64,000 nt of DNA from Mortierella sp. BCC40632 (lineage: Eukaryota; Mortierellomycota; Mortierellomycetes; Mortierellales; Mortierellaceae), in NCBI GenBank assembly GCA_011634665.1, contig WAEK01000027.1, positions 346,750 to 410,749 of the forward strand. Direction: 5' to 3'. Position numbers and translations under genes: made by a program. Below, in pieces: positions 1 to 10,073 of the stretch. Positions within the stretch are counted from its first letter, which is position 1; each line of letters begins with the position of its first letter. Below the pieces are notes generated by a model. The model was not told the origin of the DNA. It worked only from the letters and a program-made list of their open reading frames with translations, and made no database searches.

Positions 1-1650
1 GCCCTCGTCCTGCCCACTGTTGTCGCAATGCGTCCCACTCTATTGCCTTCTCGCTTGGTTTCCAGGTCATGAACTGTTCCAGCTTGTTGTTTTCCTCTGA
101 GGCGAATAGATCGATCTCGTGTGGACCCCAGGATCGGTCCAAGCTGTCGAAGAACTCTGGATCGATGCTCCACTCTAATTGGGCCGTGAGGTTTCGAGAA
201 GGAGCGTCCGCGGGGTTGAACGCCGATGGGATGTATGTCGTGCGCAATCGTGTCCCGTCTCTGAGGCATGTCTCCCCATAACGCTGTCGCCATCTCCATC
301 AAAGTTGGTGATTTGGTGCCTCCGAACCTGTTGACGTACGCAATGGCTGTCATGTTGTCCGAGATTATGTTCAACATCTTGCCCTTGCACTCCGTGAGGT
401 TCGCTGCGAATTGGACTGTCAACAACTCTTTCGCATTGATGTGCAGCCCCTTCTGCTTGCTTTTCCAAGTGCCTGACCATGATTGACTCCCTATCACAAT
501 CCCCCAGCCCTTGTCCGACGCGTCCGTGTAGACATCGACATCCGTTGGTTGGGGCAGCCAGGAGTGACCGTTCCATGACTGAAAGTGTTCGTGCCACCAT
601 TGTAGTTCCTCCCTCGCCTGCTCGGTGAGAGATACTGAGTCCGTCCAAGAACTGCCAGATCCGAGCGATTTGTTCTTCAACTCTAGCATTCTTCTCGTCT
701 TGAGACGTGCTGGGAAGACAGCCGAAGTCATCGCGTTGGCCTTCCCGAGGAAGGAAGCCAGGTGTCGAATTGACGCCGTCCCCTTGTGCAACATCTTTGC
801 CGCGTCTCTTCGCAGAGTTCGAATCTTCTCTCCTGGGATGGACATCTCCATCGTCGTCGTGTCTAATCGGAACCCGAGATGTTCCAATCGTTGTGTTGGG
901 GTAAGGTGCGACTTCTCGTCCTTTATTAAGAAACCTAACTCCTCTAGTTTGTTCCTCACCATTGCTGTGTCCTTCGCTGCCTGCTCCTTGCTGCTGGCTG
1001 CAATCAACAGATCGTCCAGGTAAGCTGATAATCTGATTCCCATTGATCGTGCCCACTGCAGTATTGGACGTATCACCTTCGTGAACACCCACGGGGCCAG
1101 TGAGAGACCGAACGGGAGAGCCTTGAACTGATACTGTTTGCCTCTCCACCGGAACTGTAGGAACCGTCTCGATGTTGGGTGAATCGGAACATGGTGAAAT
1201 GCATCCCTGAGGTCCAACGATGTCATGTAATCGTTCTTGCGGAGCATCTGGCATACCACCTGGATCGTCTCCATCTTGAACGGGCGTCTTGCGACATACT
1301 TGTTCAGTGGCCGGAGGTTGAGGACTGGGCGAAGGTCCCCTGTCTTCTTGGGAATGCAGAAGAGGCGACTTGTGAAGCCTCGGCCTGTTGCTAGCTCGAT
1401 AGAACCCTTTTTCAGCAAATCTGACACTTCGCTGTCCAGAGCTTCCATCTCCTCCTTTGAGGCTACCGGGTCTTGTCGTGGTGGCATTGCTGTCGGGGGT
1501 CTCCTGACGAATGGGATTCGAAACCCTTCTGTGACGATGTCGAGCACCTCTGGCGTCACGGAAAGTTTTTGCCAGGCTTGCGCAGATCTCGCTATCCGTC
1601 CTCCTACTCTGAATCGGATTGCTGGTTGCCTCGACCCTTTGATCGGTCGT
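1..1650 (-). CDS. DIRS element 1 pol: reverse transcriptase and RNase H, partial
   Basis: Read on the minus strand this is an open RT frame that runs off the left window edge. Visible motifs in order are a N-terminal block (VGGRIARSAQAW), the primer-grip region (PKKTGDLRPVLNLRPLN, about 1340), a catalytic block LSAYLDDLLIAA (about 1010-1045) and an RNase H start DVYTDASD (about 515-545). The frame overlaps the end of the gag frame, as is common in DIRS elements. The RT-RNase H product copies element RNA into DNA. The tyrosine recombinase that should follow lies outside the window. No frame break was seen in the parts read. The same domain order occurs in the DIRS copies at 27.7-32.0 and 39.1-43.4 kb, but the gag differs, so this is another family. 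Confidence 0.85.
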
Positions 1651-2584
1651 TTCGCCTGGTTTTCGAGTCCTTGTCCTTCCGAAAAGAAGAGGACTTGCCG
1701 CGGCTGTCCCTAAAACGGCCGCCCCCGTTGTTCCTATCTTTACTCCGACCACGTCCATACTGACGATCTTTCTGGAAGGAATCGTATGATCGGTTTTTCT
1801 GGTCGGAGTATTTTTGTCTGTGGTTTTGTTTACCACTGCTCTTGCTACCTTTGTCCTCTCGAGCGAGGGTTTTGTCGAGTGCTTTTGAAGTCTTGATCTG
1901 TTCTGCCAACTTCTCTTTGGAGATGAGAGGTCTCTCTTCCTTGGACACTTGGATGTTGCGATCCTTGTAAACGTTGTCCATGCGCCACTCGTTGAGTGTG
2001 CTTGCCAGGTCTGCAATCTGTTCTCGCATTGTTGTAGCAAACTGGATACACATGTCTCGCTGGGCCTTGTCAGCGAGGCCTGCTGTTTGAAAGAGGAAAA
2101 GATCAACTGGTCTTGTAAGGTGGACCAGGCGCTGTTGTGCTTTAACAAATAAGGCGTCGCTTTCTTTGCAGTGTTTAGAGAGGTGGAGGCCTTTCTCGAG
2201 AGAAGGGGCCTCGTAAGACATAAGCTCATTCTTGGGGAAGTGTCGGAAAATCTCCAGTCGTTCTTCGTCAGGCATCTTTTGATTGAAGAAGACGTCCTTG
2301 TCTGTGGGGCACATGGCAGGGCAGCGCTTCCAACACAAAGGGGAAGGGCGAAGGGTTTTGGTGACCACTGGGGAACTGATGTATTTGTCCTCGTTTTGGT
2401 GGTCGACTTCTCGATCAGAGTCAGAGTCAGAGTCTTCTTCTGAGTAAGTATCCATGCTGTGGACTGACTGTTGAGAAGGGCCAGGTTGTGCGTCGTTGCC
2501 CGGCTGAGCTCGGATGTACGCAGTAATAGCGCTGACCAATTTGGCAGCTTCAGGGGAATCATTGAGATCAAGTGGAATATTCAT
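1604..2584 (-). CDS. DIRS element 1 gag-like ORF1
   Basis: A 326-residue open frame starting MNIPLDLNDSPEAAK. An in-frame extension upstream to 2704 only translates a GTTCT repeat, so the ATG at 2584 is preferred. The middle is helical and mixed-charge. The C-terminal 100 residues are very rich in Lys, Arg, Ser and Gly with RGR and RDSRGK patches, as expected for a nucleic-acid-binding nucleocapsid domain; there is no CCHC knuckle. It ends QQSDSE and overlaps the following RT frame. DIRS gag proteins are poorly conserved, so the call rests mainly on position before the RT. Confidence 0.7.
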   Translation of the reverse strand: MNIPLDLNDSPEAAKLVSAITAYIRAQPGNDAQPGPSQQSVHSMDTYSEEDSDSDSDREVDHQNEDKYISSPVVTKTLRPSPLCWKRCPAMCPTDKDVFFNQKMPDEERLEIFRHFPKNELMSYEAPSLEKGLHLSKHCKESDALFVKAQQRLVHLTRPVDLFLFQTAGLADKAQRDMCIQFATTMREQIADLASTLNEWRMDNVYKDRNIQVSKEERPLISKEKLAEQIKTSKALDKTLAREDKGSKSSGKQNHRQKYSDQKNRSYDSFQKDRQYGRGRSKDRNNGGGRFRDSRGKSSSFRKDKDSKTRRNDRSKGRGNQQSDSE

Positions 2585-2649
2585 GTAAAATACTAAGAAA
2601 ATATCCCAGTTTGATATCACATGATATCCCCTCTTTCCATTTTCGGTTT

Positions 2650-2697
2650 GCCTTGCTCTGTTCTGTTCTGTTCTGTTTTGTTCTGTTCTGTTCTGAT
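2650..2697 (-). repeat. GTTCT pentanucleotide repeat
   Basis: About nine units of GTTCT with one GTTTT variant, directly upstream of the gag start of DIRS element 1. Confidence 0.85.
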
Positions 2698-2805
2698 CGA
2701 TCAATTCTGCCTTGCTTTATTCCTCCCTTTGCTCTGCTCTGCTCCTCTCTGCTCTCTCCCTGTGTGAAATGTGGTGGTGTATGGACGAGTGAGTAACGAG
2801 ACAAG

Positions 2806-3277
2806 AAGTTGTTTTATTAAAATCTACGCTTCGCCAAATAAAAAGGGAAGCCCGTAGGTGACGGGCACCTAGGTTCGTGACTGTTAAACGCGACACCTGT
2901 TTCAAAAAACTCTGTCCCGCAAGATTATTACGAGAGTGGGAGTGAGAACGAAGCCCACGAAGCATGCCACTCGGACAGGGAGTCTTCTGACAGCGGCGAT
3001 GAGAGCATTTGCAGGTATGTCATCGTACCTTTATACATTCAGAGGTCTTCGTTCTTCGTTATTTCCGTTTATTTACATTTTCATTTCCAATTTGAAATCA
3101 TAGACATTTGTTGGATTTACCCATTACAGCATCCCTTCCTTTGTCATTAAAAGAACTCGGTATCTGTGGTGCTTGCGGGAAGTCCTCCCATAGATCAAGA
3201 CGACACCATCTTTGTCCTTTCAATCCGAGTGCTGTCTTGCCTATTGCACGACGACTTTTCGCTGAGAATCTTGTTTA
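2806..3277 (+). other. Possible gene fragment with zinc-knuckle-like motif
   Basis: No long ORF, but two coding-like pieces are visible. Positions 2925-3014 read as an acidic peptide (SENEAHEACHSDRESSDSG) ending at a GTATGT donor. Positions 3130-3277 follow an ACAG acceptor and read to a TAG with the motif CGACGKSSHRSRRHHLC, a CX2CX4HX7C zinc-knuckle-like pattern. The two pieces are one base out of phase if spliced at these sites. It lies directly before the minisatellite of the Fanzor-carrying element and may be part of it. Function unknown. Confidence 0.35.
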
Positions 3278-3658
3278 GAAAAAGTAGTATTTGAAAAAAG
3301 GACTATATCGAAAAAGTAGGATTTGAAAAAAGGACTATTTCGAAAAAGTAGGATTTGAAAAAAGGACTATTTCGAAAAAGTAGGATTTGAAAAAAGGACT
3401 ATTTCGAAAAAGTAGGATTTGAAAAAAGGACTATTTAGAAAAAGTAGGATTTGAAAAAAAAGGACTATTTCGAAAAAGTAGGATTGAAAAAAAGGACTAT
3501 TTTTCGAAAAAGTAGGACGAAAAAAAAAAAAGGACTATTTAGAAAAAGTAGGATTTGAAAAAAAGGACTATTTAGAAAAAGGACTATTTCGAGAAAAGTA
3601 GGATTTGAAAAAAAGGACTATTTCGAGGAAAAGTAGGATTTGAAAAAAGGACCATTTA
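3272..3658 (+). repeat. Minisatellite, about 32-bp unit, 11-12 copies
   Basis: Repeats of GAAAAAGTAGGATTTGAAAA followed by AAGGACTATTTC. Most differences are in A-tract length. The same array, shorter, is at 43972-44087, in both cases followed by the same 200-bp sequence, so the array belongs to a mobile unit. Confidence 0.95.
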
Positions 3659-3794
3659 GAAAAGAGGTCAATTTGAGAAATGTTCAATTCAGCAAGGGCA
3701 GGAGTTTGAATACAAGTGCTTGGTCCTGCGTGCCACAGCTATGCAAAATAGAGCTACTACGTAACGAACAGCTTAAGTCTGAGGAATGTGTGTT

Positions 3795-4165
3795 CAAAGC
3801 TCTCTCTCTCTCTCTCTCTCCTCTTCTCTTTTCTCTCTCTCCATACAGTTCATGATTATGTCAGTTTGAAGACCGTGCACTGCGCATGGTCCCCCTGAAG
3901 CGTGAGGAAAAAAGAATGATTCATATTTTCCCAGCGCCATTCTGGCACCGACAAATTAAAAGTGAGAAGATGCAAAGTGCAGCGCACTAGAGGATTCAAC
4001 AATGAGAGAAGAGAGAGAAGAGAGCTCTGCTTGAACTTGACCTTTTTCTTTCCTTGCACACACACACTCCACACTCCACAATCCACAATCCACAATCCAC
4101 AATCCACAATCCACACTACACACTACACACTATACACATACACTACTACACACATACACGCTCTC
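3795..4165 (+). repeat. CT microsatellite and CA-rich tandem repeat
   Basis: A (CT)n tract at 3797-3845 and, at 4058-4160, CACACTCCA and AATCCACA units (five copies of AATCCAC) passing into CACTACACA. No coding support between 3660 and 4320 apart from the 200-bp conserved element segment at 3660-3882. Confidence 0.9.
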
Positions 4166-4328
4166 CCTTCCTCTTTTTATCATGGTAGGGCAAAGAATAA
4201 AGAAAGCACAAAAAAGGACCCCCAACAGTTCAACTTGACACCTTGCTAAATATTTACTACATCGTTTTGCTCTTTAGGAGTCAACACTGAATTATTCTTT
4301 TGCAAAGAGAGATCACAGCGCAGGACTC

Positions 4329-4974
4329 TTGAGAGTCTGGAGGAGCATGCTAGAGAGGCATGACCCTGCTCTTGCACCCAGACTGGAGAGTACTCTGTCC
4401 CTTGACCACTGTCAATTGGAAAACAGGGCAAGTACGATGGAGACACTCTGCCGACAGGGCATCGTCGTCGACATGGCTCCACTTGAAACATCTCGGGTAC
4501 CAGCGACAACATCGATCGTGCAAAGTCTTCTCAATAACACTGCATCTCGAAACCCTCTATTCACTCTTACCATTGGAGACACATCAGTTGACATCCCACC
4601 CCACAGCAACCTGCATTTCCGACTATTGTCATCAGAGCTACACGTTGACATTTTGTCTTCTCCACCCGAAAAAGACAAAGGTTTTCAGGAGCGAAGACTC
4701 GACAATGTCAATCGGTATTCTTCAACACGTTGACTCCTACCTTGGGACGAGGGAGTGTTTGGCATTGGTGCCATCCAAGAACTACTCGGTCCAACAACAT
4801 ACCCCAGGAGAACCTCCAGCCCAGCCATACCATAGCCGCTACTCCCCGGCGGTCTACCGCACAGGCCCAAGAACCTATAGCGGTTTTAAAAACGGAAGTT
4901 AGACGATCCTGCGGACGCTGATATCCAGGAAGCCTTCAAAAAAAAAAGCAAGGTAAATGTTTAAACATGTACTT
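4329..4974 (+). other. Candidate 5' exons of the Fanzor gene, frame uncertain
   Basis: Several overlapping open frames look coding by codon pattern, but no known domain is seen. A peptide at 4525-4700 (LFTLTIGDTSVDIPPHSN) and one at 4895-4953 (DDPADADIQEAFKKKSK) seem real. The latter ends at a GTAAATG donor and pairs with an acceptor GTGCAG before 5050. Frame changes are needed between pieces, at least one in a run of A. Assignment to the downstream Fanzor gene rests only on continuity of orientation and splicing. Confidence 0.35.
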
Positions 4975-6500
4975 TTCAAGTACTCGATAGCAGAAATAGC
5001 CTCATAAAAGCATGGTGTATCTAATGGCTTCTCCACTTGATACTGTGCAGGCATGACTACATAGCAAACCGCATTAAAGGAAGCATCTTAAAGGGCAAAG
5101 ACAAAGGGGAAGCCTACCAGTCTCTTATTGCAACAAAGAGACTTCCTCTATGCATCAAAAAGTCCGCCTTCGATACCATAAGAGCCTCCAACGTGGCCGC
5201 CCGAGATCTTTCTAGGACTACTATGGACAAAAATTGGGGAAGGACGGCACCGTCAACCAATGGAACAGCTACCTCGAAGCAAACTTTCAGTCACTATGGG
5301 AGGCAGAAGAAGAGGCCAAGACCAAAAAAAGCTGTCTAAAGGGAAGGGTCGCGCCGACTCGAACGATAAAGTCGATGCGGCAGCTAGAACAAGTGGGAGG
5401 AGGAGGAGGAAGAGGTAGTAGTAGTAGGAGAGGAAGCGGAAGAAACGGTGATGGCGATGATGGTGGCAGCGATGGTGATTACGAGATGGAGGAAGAGACT
5501 GGACCCGATCAGAGACAGCTCCGATCCTGCACAGCCACACTTCAGCAAGTTCTTCGGCCTGATCTTTGTACAGAGGACAAAGAGAGAATCCGAATTCTCC
5601 TAGAGAAAAGTCAAGAGGCTATGACGGTGGTTTGTGAGGAAATCTCGGTGCTGGCTACGAAGGCGGTTCATGAGGTAATGGCTCTGCATTTTTTATTTTA
5701 TTTTATTTTATTATTTTTTTTTTCTATTACTGACAAATGAATATCACCTTTTTTTTTTTTTTTTTTTAGCTCGCATCAGGGACTCACTACATCAATCCAT
5801 CTACCAAGATGGCCTTTGACATCCAGTCGGTCTTTCCGGCAGGATTCGAGTTTCGGGACAAGACTGTCCTGTCCTTGCTCCCAGTTGCGGCCCTTCCTGA
5901 CCTTTTGCCAGAGCACCTGGAAGCCGAGAGAGAAAGAGCGACACGACAACTCTAATGTCGTATAGCTTTCTCCTGTTCATGTATTCTTGGTTCTTCGGAG
6001 CTCAAGGAGTTAACGCAGCGAACAAAGCCAGGCGACAGGTCTGGAGCAGTGTGGTCGGTAACCTCGCATCGGGCAAAAGCAAGTTTTCAGTAGATGTTGG
6101 AGGCCGTTCAAGTACTGTTAGTGAGCACTTGAAGCAAATGGCTACAAACATCGAGAACCTTTGGGGAGGCCAGATGTATGACAAGCTTCTCGATCACACT
6201 CTCTTGCTTCTATTGCGGCTCCATCTGGCTCCAGAGAGAGAGCGAAAGCAGAGAGAGAAAAACTCAAGTCGTCAGGCCACGAGAAAGAAAAAGTCATCCC
6301 AAGAATGCAACTGTAGGCAAGAGTAGATGGAAACGGACAATCCTGGTGCTCTGCGATGATCTCAACCGTGCTCTTGACAAAGACCCAACCGGAGATGGGC
6401 AACGGATTCAATCGGTCCTGCACAGGATTGAATACATCCTGGCTCACAAGTACACAGCCCAAACCGCTGGGGCGGAATGTTTTGAACCACTGGATGTCCG

Positions 6501-6860
6501 ACTCGAACATCTGGATACGGACAATTTCGGAGGGGTCAATTTTGATGACTGGGATTTTAGCCAACTGAGGGGGTGACCCTGTCAAAGAGCCGACAGTCGA
6601 GGCGGGCGGTGAATCCAGTATTCAAGCCCTAAGGAGAGCCGTCGAAGACCTGAATACGGACGACCTTGAAGGGATTGATTTTGACGATTGGGACATTAAA
6701 GAACCGGAGGAAGATTTTGTCAAAGAGCCGGTGGTTGAGGTGAACAACAAGGACAATGGTGTGACCCAAAAGGAGAACTGTCAAAGATCAGGACTCTGAC
6801 AATCTCGAAGGGTCTGATTTCGACGACTGGGATCTCGATGAGATGAAGGAAGAACTAGAA
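6501..6860 (+). repeat. Three coding repeats with FDDWD core
   Basis: At about 6508, 6648 and 6790 the translation reads TDNFGGVNFDDWDFSQ, TDDLEGIDFDDWDIKE and SDNLEGSDFDDWDLDE, spaced about 47 codons apart. Between them is an acidic linker with KEP motifs. Acidic-aromatic short repeats of this sort resemble protein-docking motifs, but no function is assigned. Confidence 0.75.
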
Positions 6861-8831
6861 AACGAATTAGGGGATTCTCTCGCTAAAGAGCCAACAAGAG
6901 CGATCATATTGTCTTTGAGGAGACTTCTTCGTATGCTCCTAGAGTCACCCCGAATCGAGAAGGAAATCGACAACAACTGGGTCAGAAAGTCAGCACACGG
7001 CGGAATGGATATCACCGAGGAGCAATGCAGTGTTGTAGCCAAGCTGGCCAACGCACTTCGACCCTATGTTGCAAAACGTCGAGTTAGCCGAGAGACGAGA
7101 CCCCAAAGGTGGAACGAGGGCGCCCTTGGCCCACGCTACTTTGCTTGCACCTATGGCCATCATTGCCAACGCAATTCAAAAGAGCGGCTGGGTATCCTCA
7201 GCACACTCGGCTTTTGTCACCGCAGATATCACCTTCTTCCAGTCATGCATTGATTCTTGGAGCGAAGGGGTTATACGAGGTGTTGTGTGCCAAGACGCCA
7301 GGCCACTTTGATATCAAGAACTCTGAAGGCACTCCTCTAATAGCCGGAGAAAGAGTCCCACATCACAAGGACGCAGTCTTTGGGGCATTCTTCGACTTGG
7401 AGAAAGTTCAAAGGCTGTGTCGCAAGCATGGCCTCAGATTTGCGGACAGAATGATGTTCGTCGATAGGTACACAGTCCGGATTTTTGGGTGAAGTGATTC
7501 CACAGGGAGCCGAGCGTGGAGGTCGCCCGTTGTTCAGCCACTACGAGAGGCGGGTCAAGGCCAAGGTCAGGACTGATACTATGGACTGGACCAAAGAGAT
7601 AGAGTATCAAAAGATGGAAGTGGAAACAATTGCTGAAGAGATCAAGAGAGTAGAGAGCAATATCAAAGACCTTGAGAGTAGAATCAAGCGAGGCCGAAAA
7701 GGAACTCAAGGTGCTCGAGACGGATCAAAAGCCTGACAGCCAAGAACCACCGCACAGCAGTCAGAAAAAAGAGAATGAGAAGGCAAACAAGGAAGGCATC
7801 GGGGGCGTAGACACGAATGAGGGCAATATTCAGAGTGTAGAGGACGGAAGAGGGAGTGAGCAAAAAGACATATCGCGTTCTTCAAGAAGCAAGGAGAAAG
7901 GTGCGAGCTCTTCGAGCAACTGTACAGCCACAGGAGAGTCAGTTGCGACGCCTGCGGAAAAGAGAGGAGTTACTGGAATGGGCTCCGCAGGGTAGTTACA
8001 GCAAAGACCCCAAAGAGCAAGGATGGCTCAAAGGCGGTGGAGTACACCACACCTACTGTGAAGGATTTTACAGTCGAGGATTCAACGAGGCGGCTCGATA
8101 TTTCCAAGTTGCCAGAGGACAGAATTGTCTTTGCAGGGACAGATCCAGGGATTCGAACGATGAGTGTAACATGTGCACAGACCCTGGGCGAGATCAAGAC
8201 GCATATCAACCGATATGCTGTACTTTTTATGGTAAGTTGAATGGGCAAGATGTAAGGAATAATGTCGGTCATCTGTCAAGCTCAGCGCATCTAATAGCTT
8301 TTTTTAATGATGAATAGGCACAGAAGAGGATGCGGAGGAAACCTTTGGGAGCTCTAATCCTGAGCCATGGCCACCACCTCCGGATGAGGAGTCATCAGGA
8401 GAGGCAACTGCCTCTAGAGAACAATGGACACCCCAGAGTCGTCCATTCAAGATCACGGCACCTCAGCTCAATGAAGCTTCAGGGATGCGACGCGGGTAGC
8501 CAAGAGGCGAGAGATGCGACTTAAGAGACCGGAGAATAGTGATGTACGCGAAGCACTGGAGAAGCTCTCAGACAAGGAACAAGTTTTGAAGACAGCACAG
8601 ACGATGGAGGAGATTGACAGGGCGCATGAGCTGCATCGAGAGTCACAAAAAAGCATTGAAGGGATTTGAGAAATCCAAGGCAAGGTTGAAGGATCTGCAC
8701 AACCAGCGACTTCGCACAAGAAGGGTGTGGGGAAGGTGGCGGCAGCAGAGAGGGGAGTATGTGAAGAATCACGCATTGGAAACGTTTGGGTCAGAGAGCC
8801 CATCAGGTACAGTTGAGCAGAACAAAATCCT

Positions 8832-8866
8832 TTTTTTTTTTTTTTTTTTTTTTTTTATTTTTTATT
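8832..8866 (+). repeat. Poly-T tract in Fanzor intron
   Basis: A run of more than 25 T followed by TTTTATTTTTTATTT just upstream of the acceptor TTCTAG at 8898. The reverse complement of this tract marks the break of the second Fanzor copy at 43945. Confidence 0.9.
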
Positions 8867-9416
8867 TTTTACTGAGTCTTCTTCTTTTAATGTTCTAGAG
8901 GTATCCCCGTCAGATGGATGGTGTGGTGGTTGCCAACGGCACCATATAGCGTGTACTGGGGGTAACTACCAGCACCTGGCTCGGTGTCGCAAGAATGGTC
9001 CATCACTCATCCCAGTGATGCTGGTGGGGGTCGGGAGGAACGGGAGTAGGGAAGCAGAATTGGAGGGCACGCTAGACGGGGAGGAGGAAAGATGAGAGAG
9101 CAGCATATGCGGTACGGAGTGGTTGGACTTACTGATGAATTCAGGACGAGCCAGACGTGTGCCGAGTGTTTTGGTCAATTGAGGAAGGCACGGTCGCGTC
9201 GGATTGTGGATGGCAAGGAGAAGATGGTTCAGGTGAATGGAGCAATGGAGTGTACGAACAGCCAGTGCGGGTCAGTCCAGCGAGGACATACGATCAAGTC
9301 CCGGGATGTGAACGCAGCCGTTTGTATTGCGATAGCAGGAGGGTCGACTCTACTCTCACTGGAGAGACATACACTGGAGCCATTTACAAGGACAATCCGT
9401 CCCACCAAACATACCT

Positions 9417-9514
9417 GTTCATATTCACAGGAGATAGCTCAACTTACTATGCCTCCAACATCAGTTAGAGATGCAATGGGGGATCCCTGCGGTACGCAGG
9501 GCAAACTAGGCTAG
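9417..9514 (+). mobile_element. Helitron-like 3' terminus (hairpin plus CTAG)
   Basis: The last 100 bases of the Fanzor element. A hairpin CCCTGCGGTACGCAGGG (9485-9501, 7-bp perfect stem) is followed by 9 bases and CTAG at 9511-9514, then T. Helitron 3' ends have a short GC hairpin about 10-12 bases before CTRR and insert between A and T, which fits. The same end is present at 19249 (minus), 38964 (minus) and 44456 (plus). Confidence 0.75.
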
Positions 9515-9515
9515 T

Positions 9516-9719
9516 CAATTATGTCACGGCACTGCTTAAACTGCCAAAGAAAGCGGTCTTGCCAAGAGCAAGAGCAATCGGAGCCACCATGGCGTTCAAG
9601 AATGGCACACCGATTGGGGATATCGTAGCCCAAGCCAACTGGTCATCAGCAATCTTGTTCGACAAATTCTATCGCCTTAGCGGCAGAACGGGGACCAACT
9701 TCTCGGCTACGATTTTGTA
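9516..9719 (+). pseudogene. DIRS family B tyrosine recombinase, C-terminal fragment
   Basis: Directly after the Helitron-like end an open frame reads NYVTALLKLPKKAVLPRARA ... DIVAQANWSSAILFDKFYR and stops at 9719. This is the end of a DIRS tyrosine recombinase: the box-II Arg in ARAIGAT, the NWSS block and the catalytic Tyr in KFYR. The first part of the gene is missing because the Helitron-like element is inserted in it. The missing half is not found upstream in this window. Confidence 0.75.
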
Positions 9720-9738
9720 GTTTTGATCTCTGGAGCCA

Positions 9739-10073
9739 CATATGGGGTCCTCGCCATAGGAAGGATAATGGCTAGCATGGCCGAAGGCCAATGAAGGCTA
9801 TAGCCTATTATCCGACTAGGCGAGGACCCCATATGATCCCACCACTTCCCACCCTGGTTAGTCCTTTCGTCCAGGCTCACATGAAGAAGATAGGGTACCA
9901 TCCTGAGCCATGGCTCCCATAGATATCAAAACAAAGGGTACTTTAGGGGTAGTTCATTTATTTTTTTTTCTGGATTTCGGGCTTTTAGAATTAAAAGAAG
10001 ATTACACATATGGGGTCCTCGCCTAGTCGGATAATAGGCTATAGCCTTCATTGGCCTTCGGCCATGCTAGCCA
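9739..10073 (+). mobile_element. DIRS family B internal complementary region and right end
   Basis: Positions 9739-9835 (from ACATATGGGGTCCTCGCC) are complementary to the element ends: the second half is the reverse complement of 10003-10073, which ends CATGCTAGCC. This is the ICR plus right inverted terminus of DIRS elements. The right end abuts exactly the first base of the next DIRS end (ATTATCC at 10074). No gene in 9840-10000. Confidence 0.75.

Larger units (their letters stand above)
5050..9514 (+). pseudogene. Fanzor (eukaryotic TnpB-like RuvC nuclease), large, frame-broken
   Basis: A long gene with introns (about 5675-5769, 8232-8317, 8810-8898, GT-AG) and several frame shifts. N-terminal half: basic helical region, a Gly/Arg/Ser and acidic linker (5390-5500), three FDDWD repeats (6500-6860). 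Middle: a conserved-looking block FVDRYTVRIFG (7460-7490, +1 shift in T/G run), then a coiled-coil charged stretch. Catalytic part: RuvC-I motif VFAGTDPGIRTMSV with Asp codon 8142-8144, a helical Arg/Lys-rich insertion (8500-8770), a Cys cluster WCGGC (8925), the zinc ribbon TSQTCAEC ... CTNSQCG (9148-9275) and RuvC-III SRDVNAA (9298-9318). This order is that of TnpB/Fanzor proteins, RNA-guided DNA endonucleases. It sits in a Helitron-like element, as known for Fanzor1. The final codon is the TAG of the element terminus. Broken frames suggest it is inactive or misassembled. Confidence 0.75.

Noticed and set aside
175..2571. A 798-codon minus-strand open frame
   Set aside because: It is a shadow frame over the DIRS gag and RT; the true frames carry the RT motifs and the basic gag tail. 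Its residues show no domain.
3272..3658. CRISPR-like array
   Set aside because: The units are adjacent without unique spacers, A-tract lengths vary and the genome is eukaryotic. It is a minisatellite.
5253..5540. His/Tyr/Leu-rich minus-strand frame
   Set aside because: Opposite strand of the Gly/Ser/Arg linker in the Fanzor gene.
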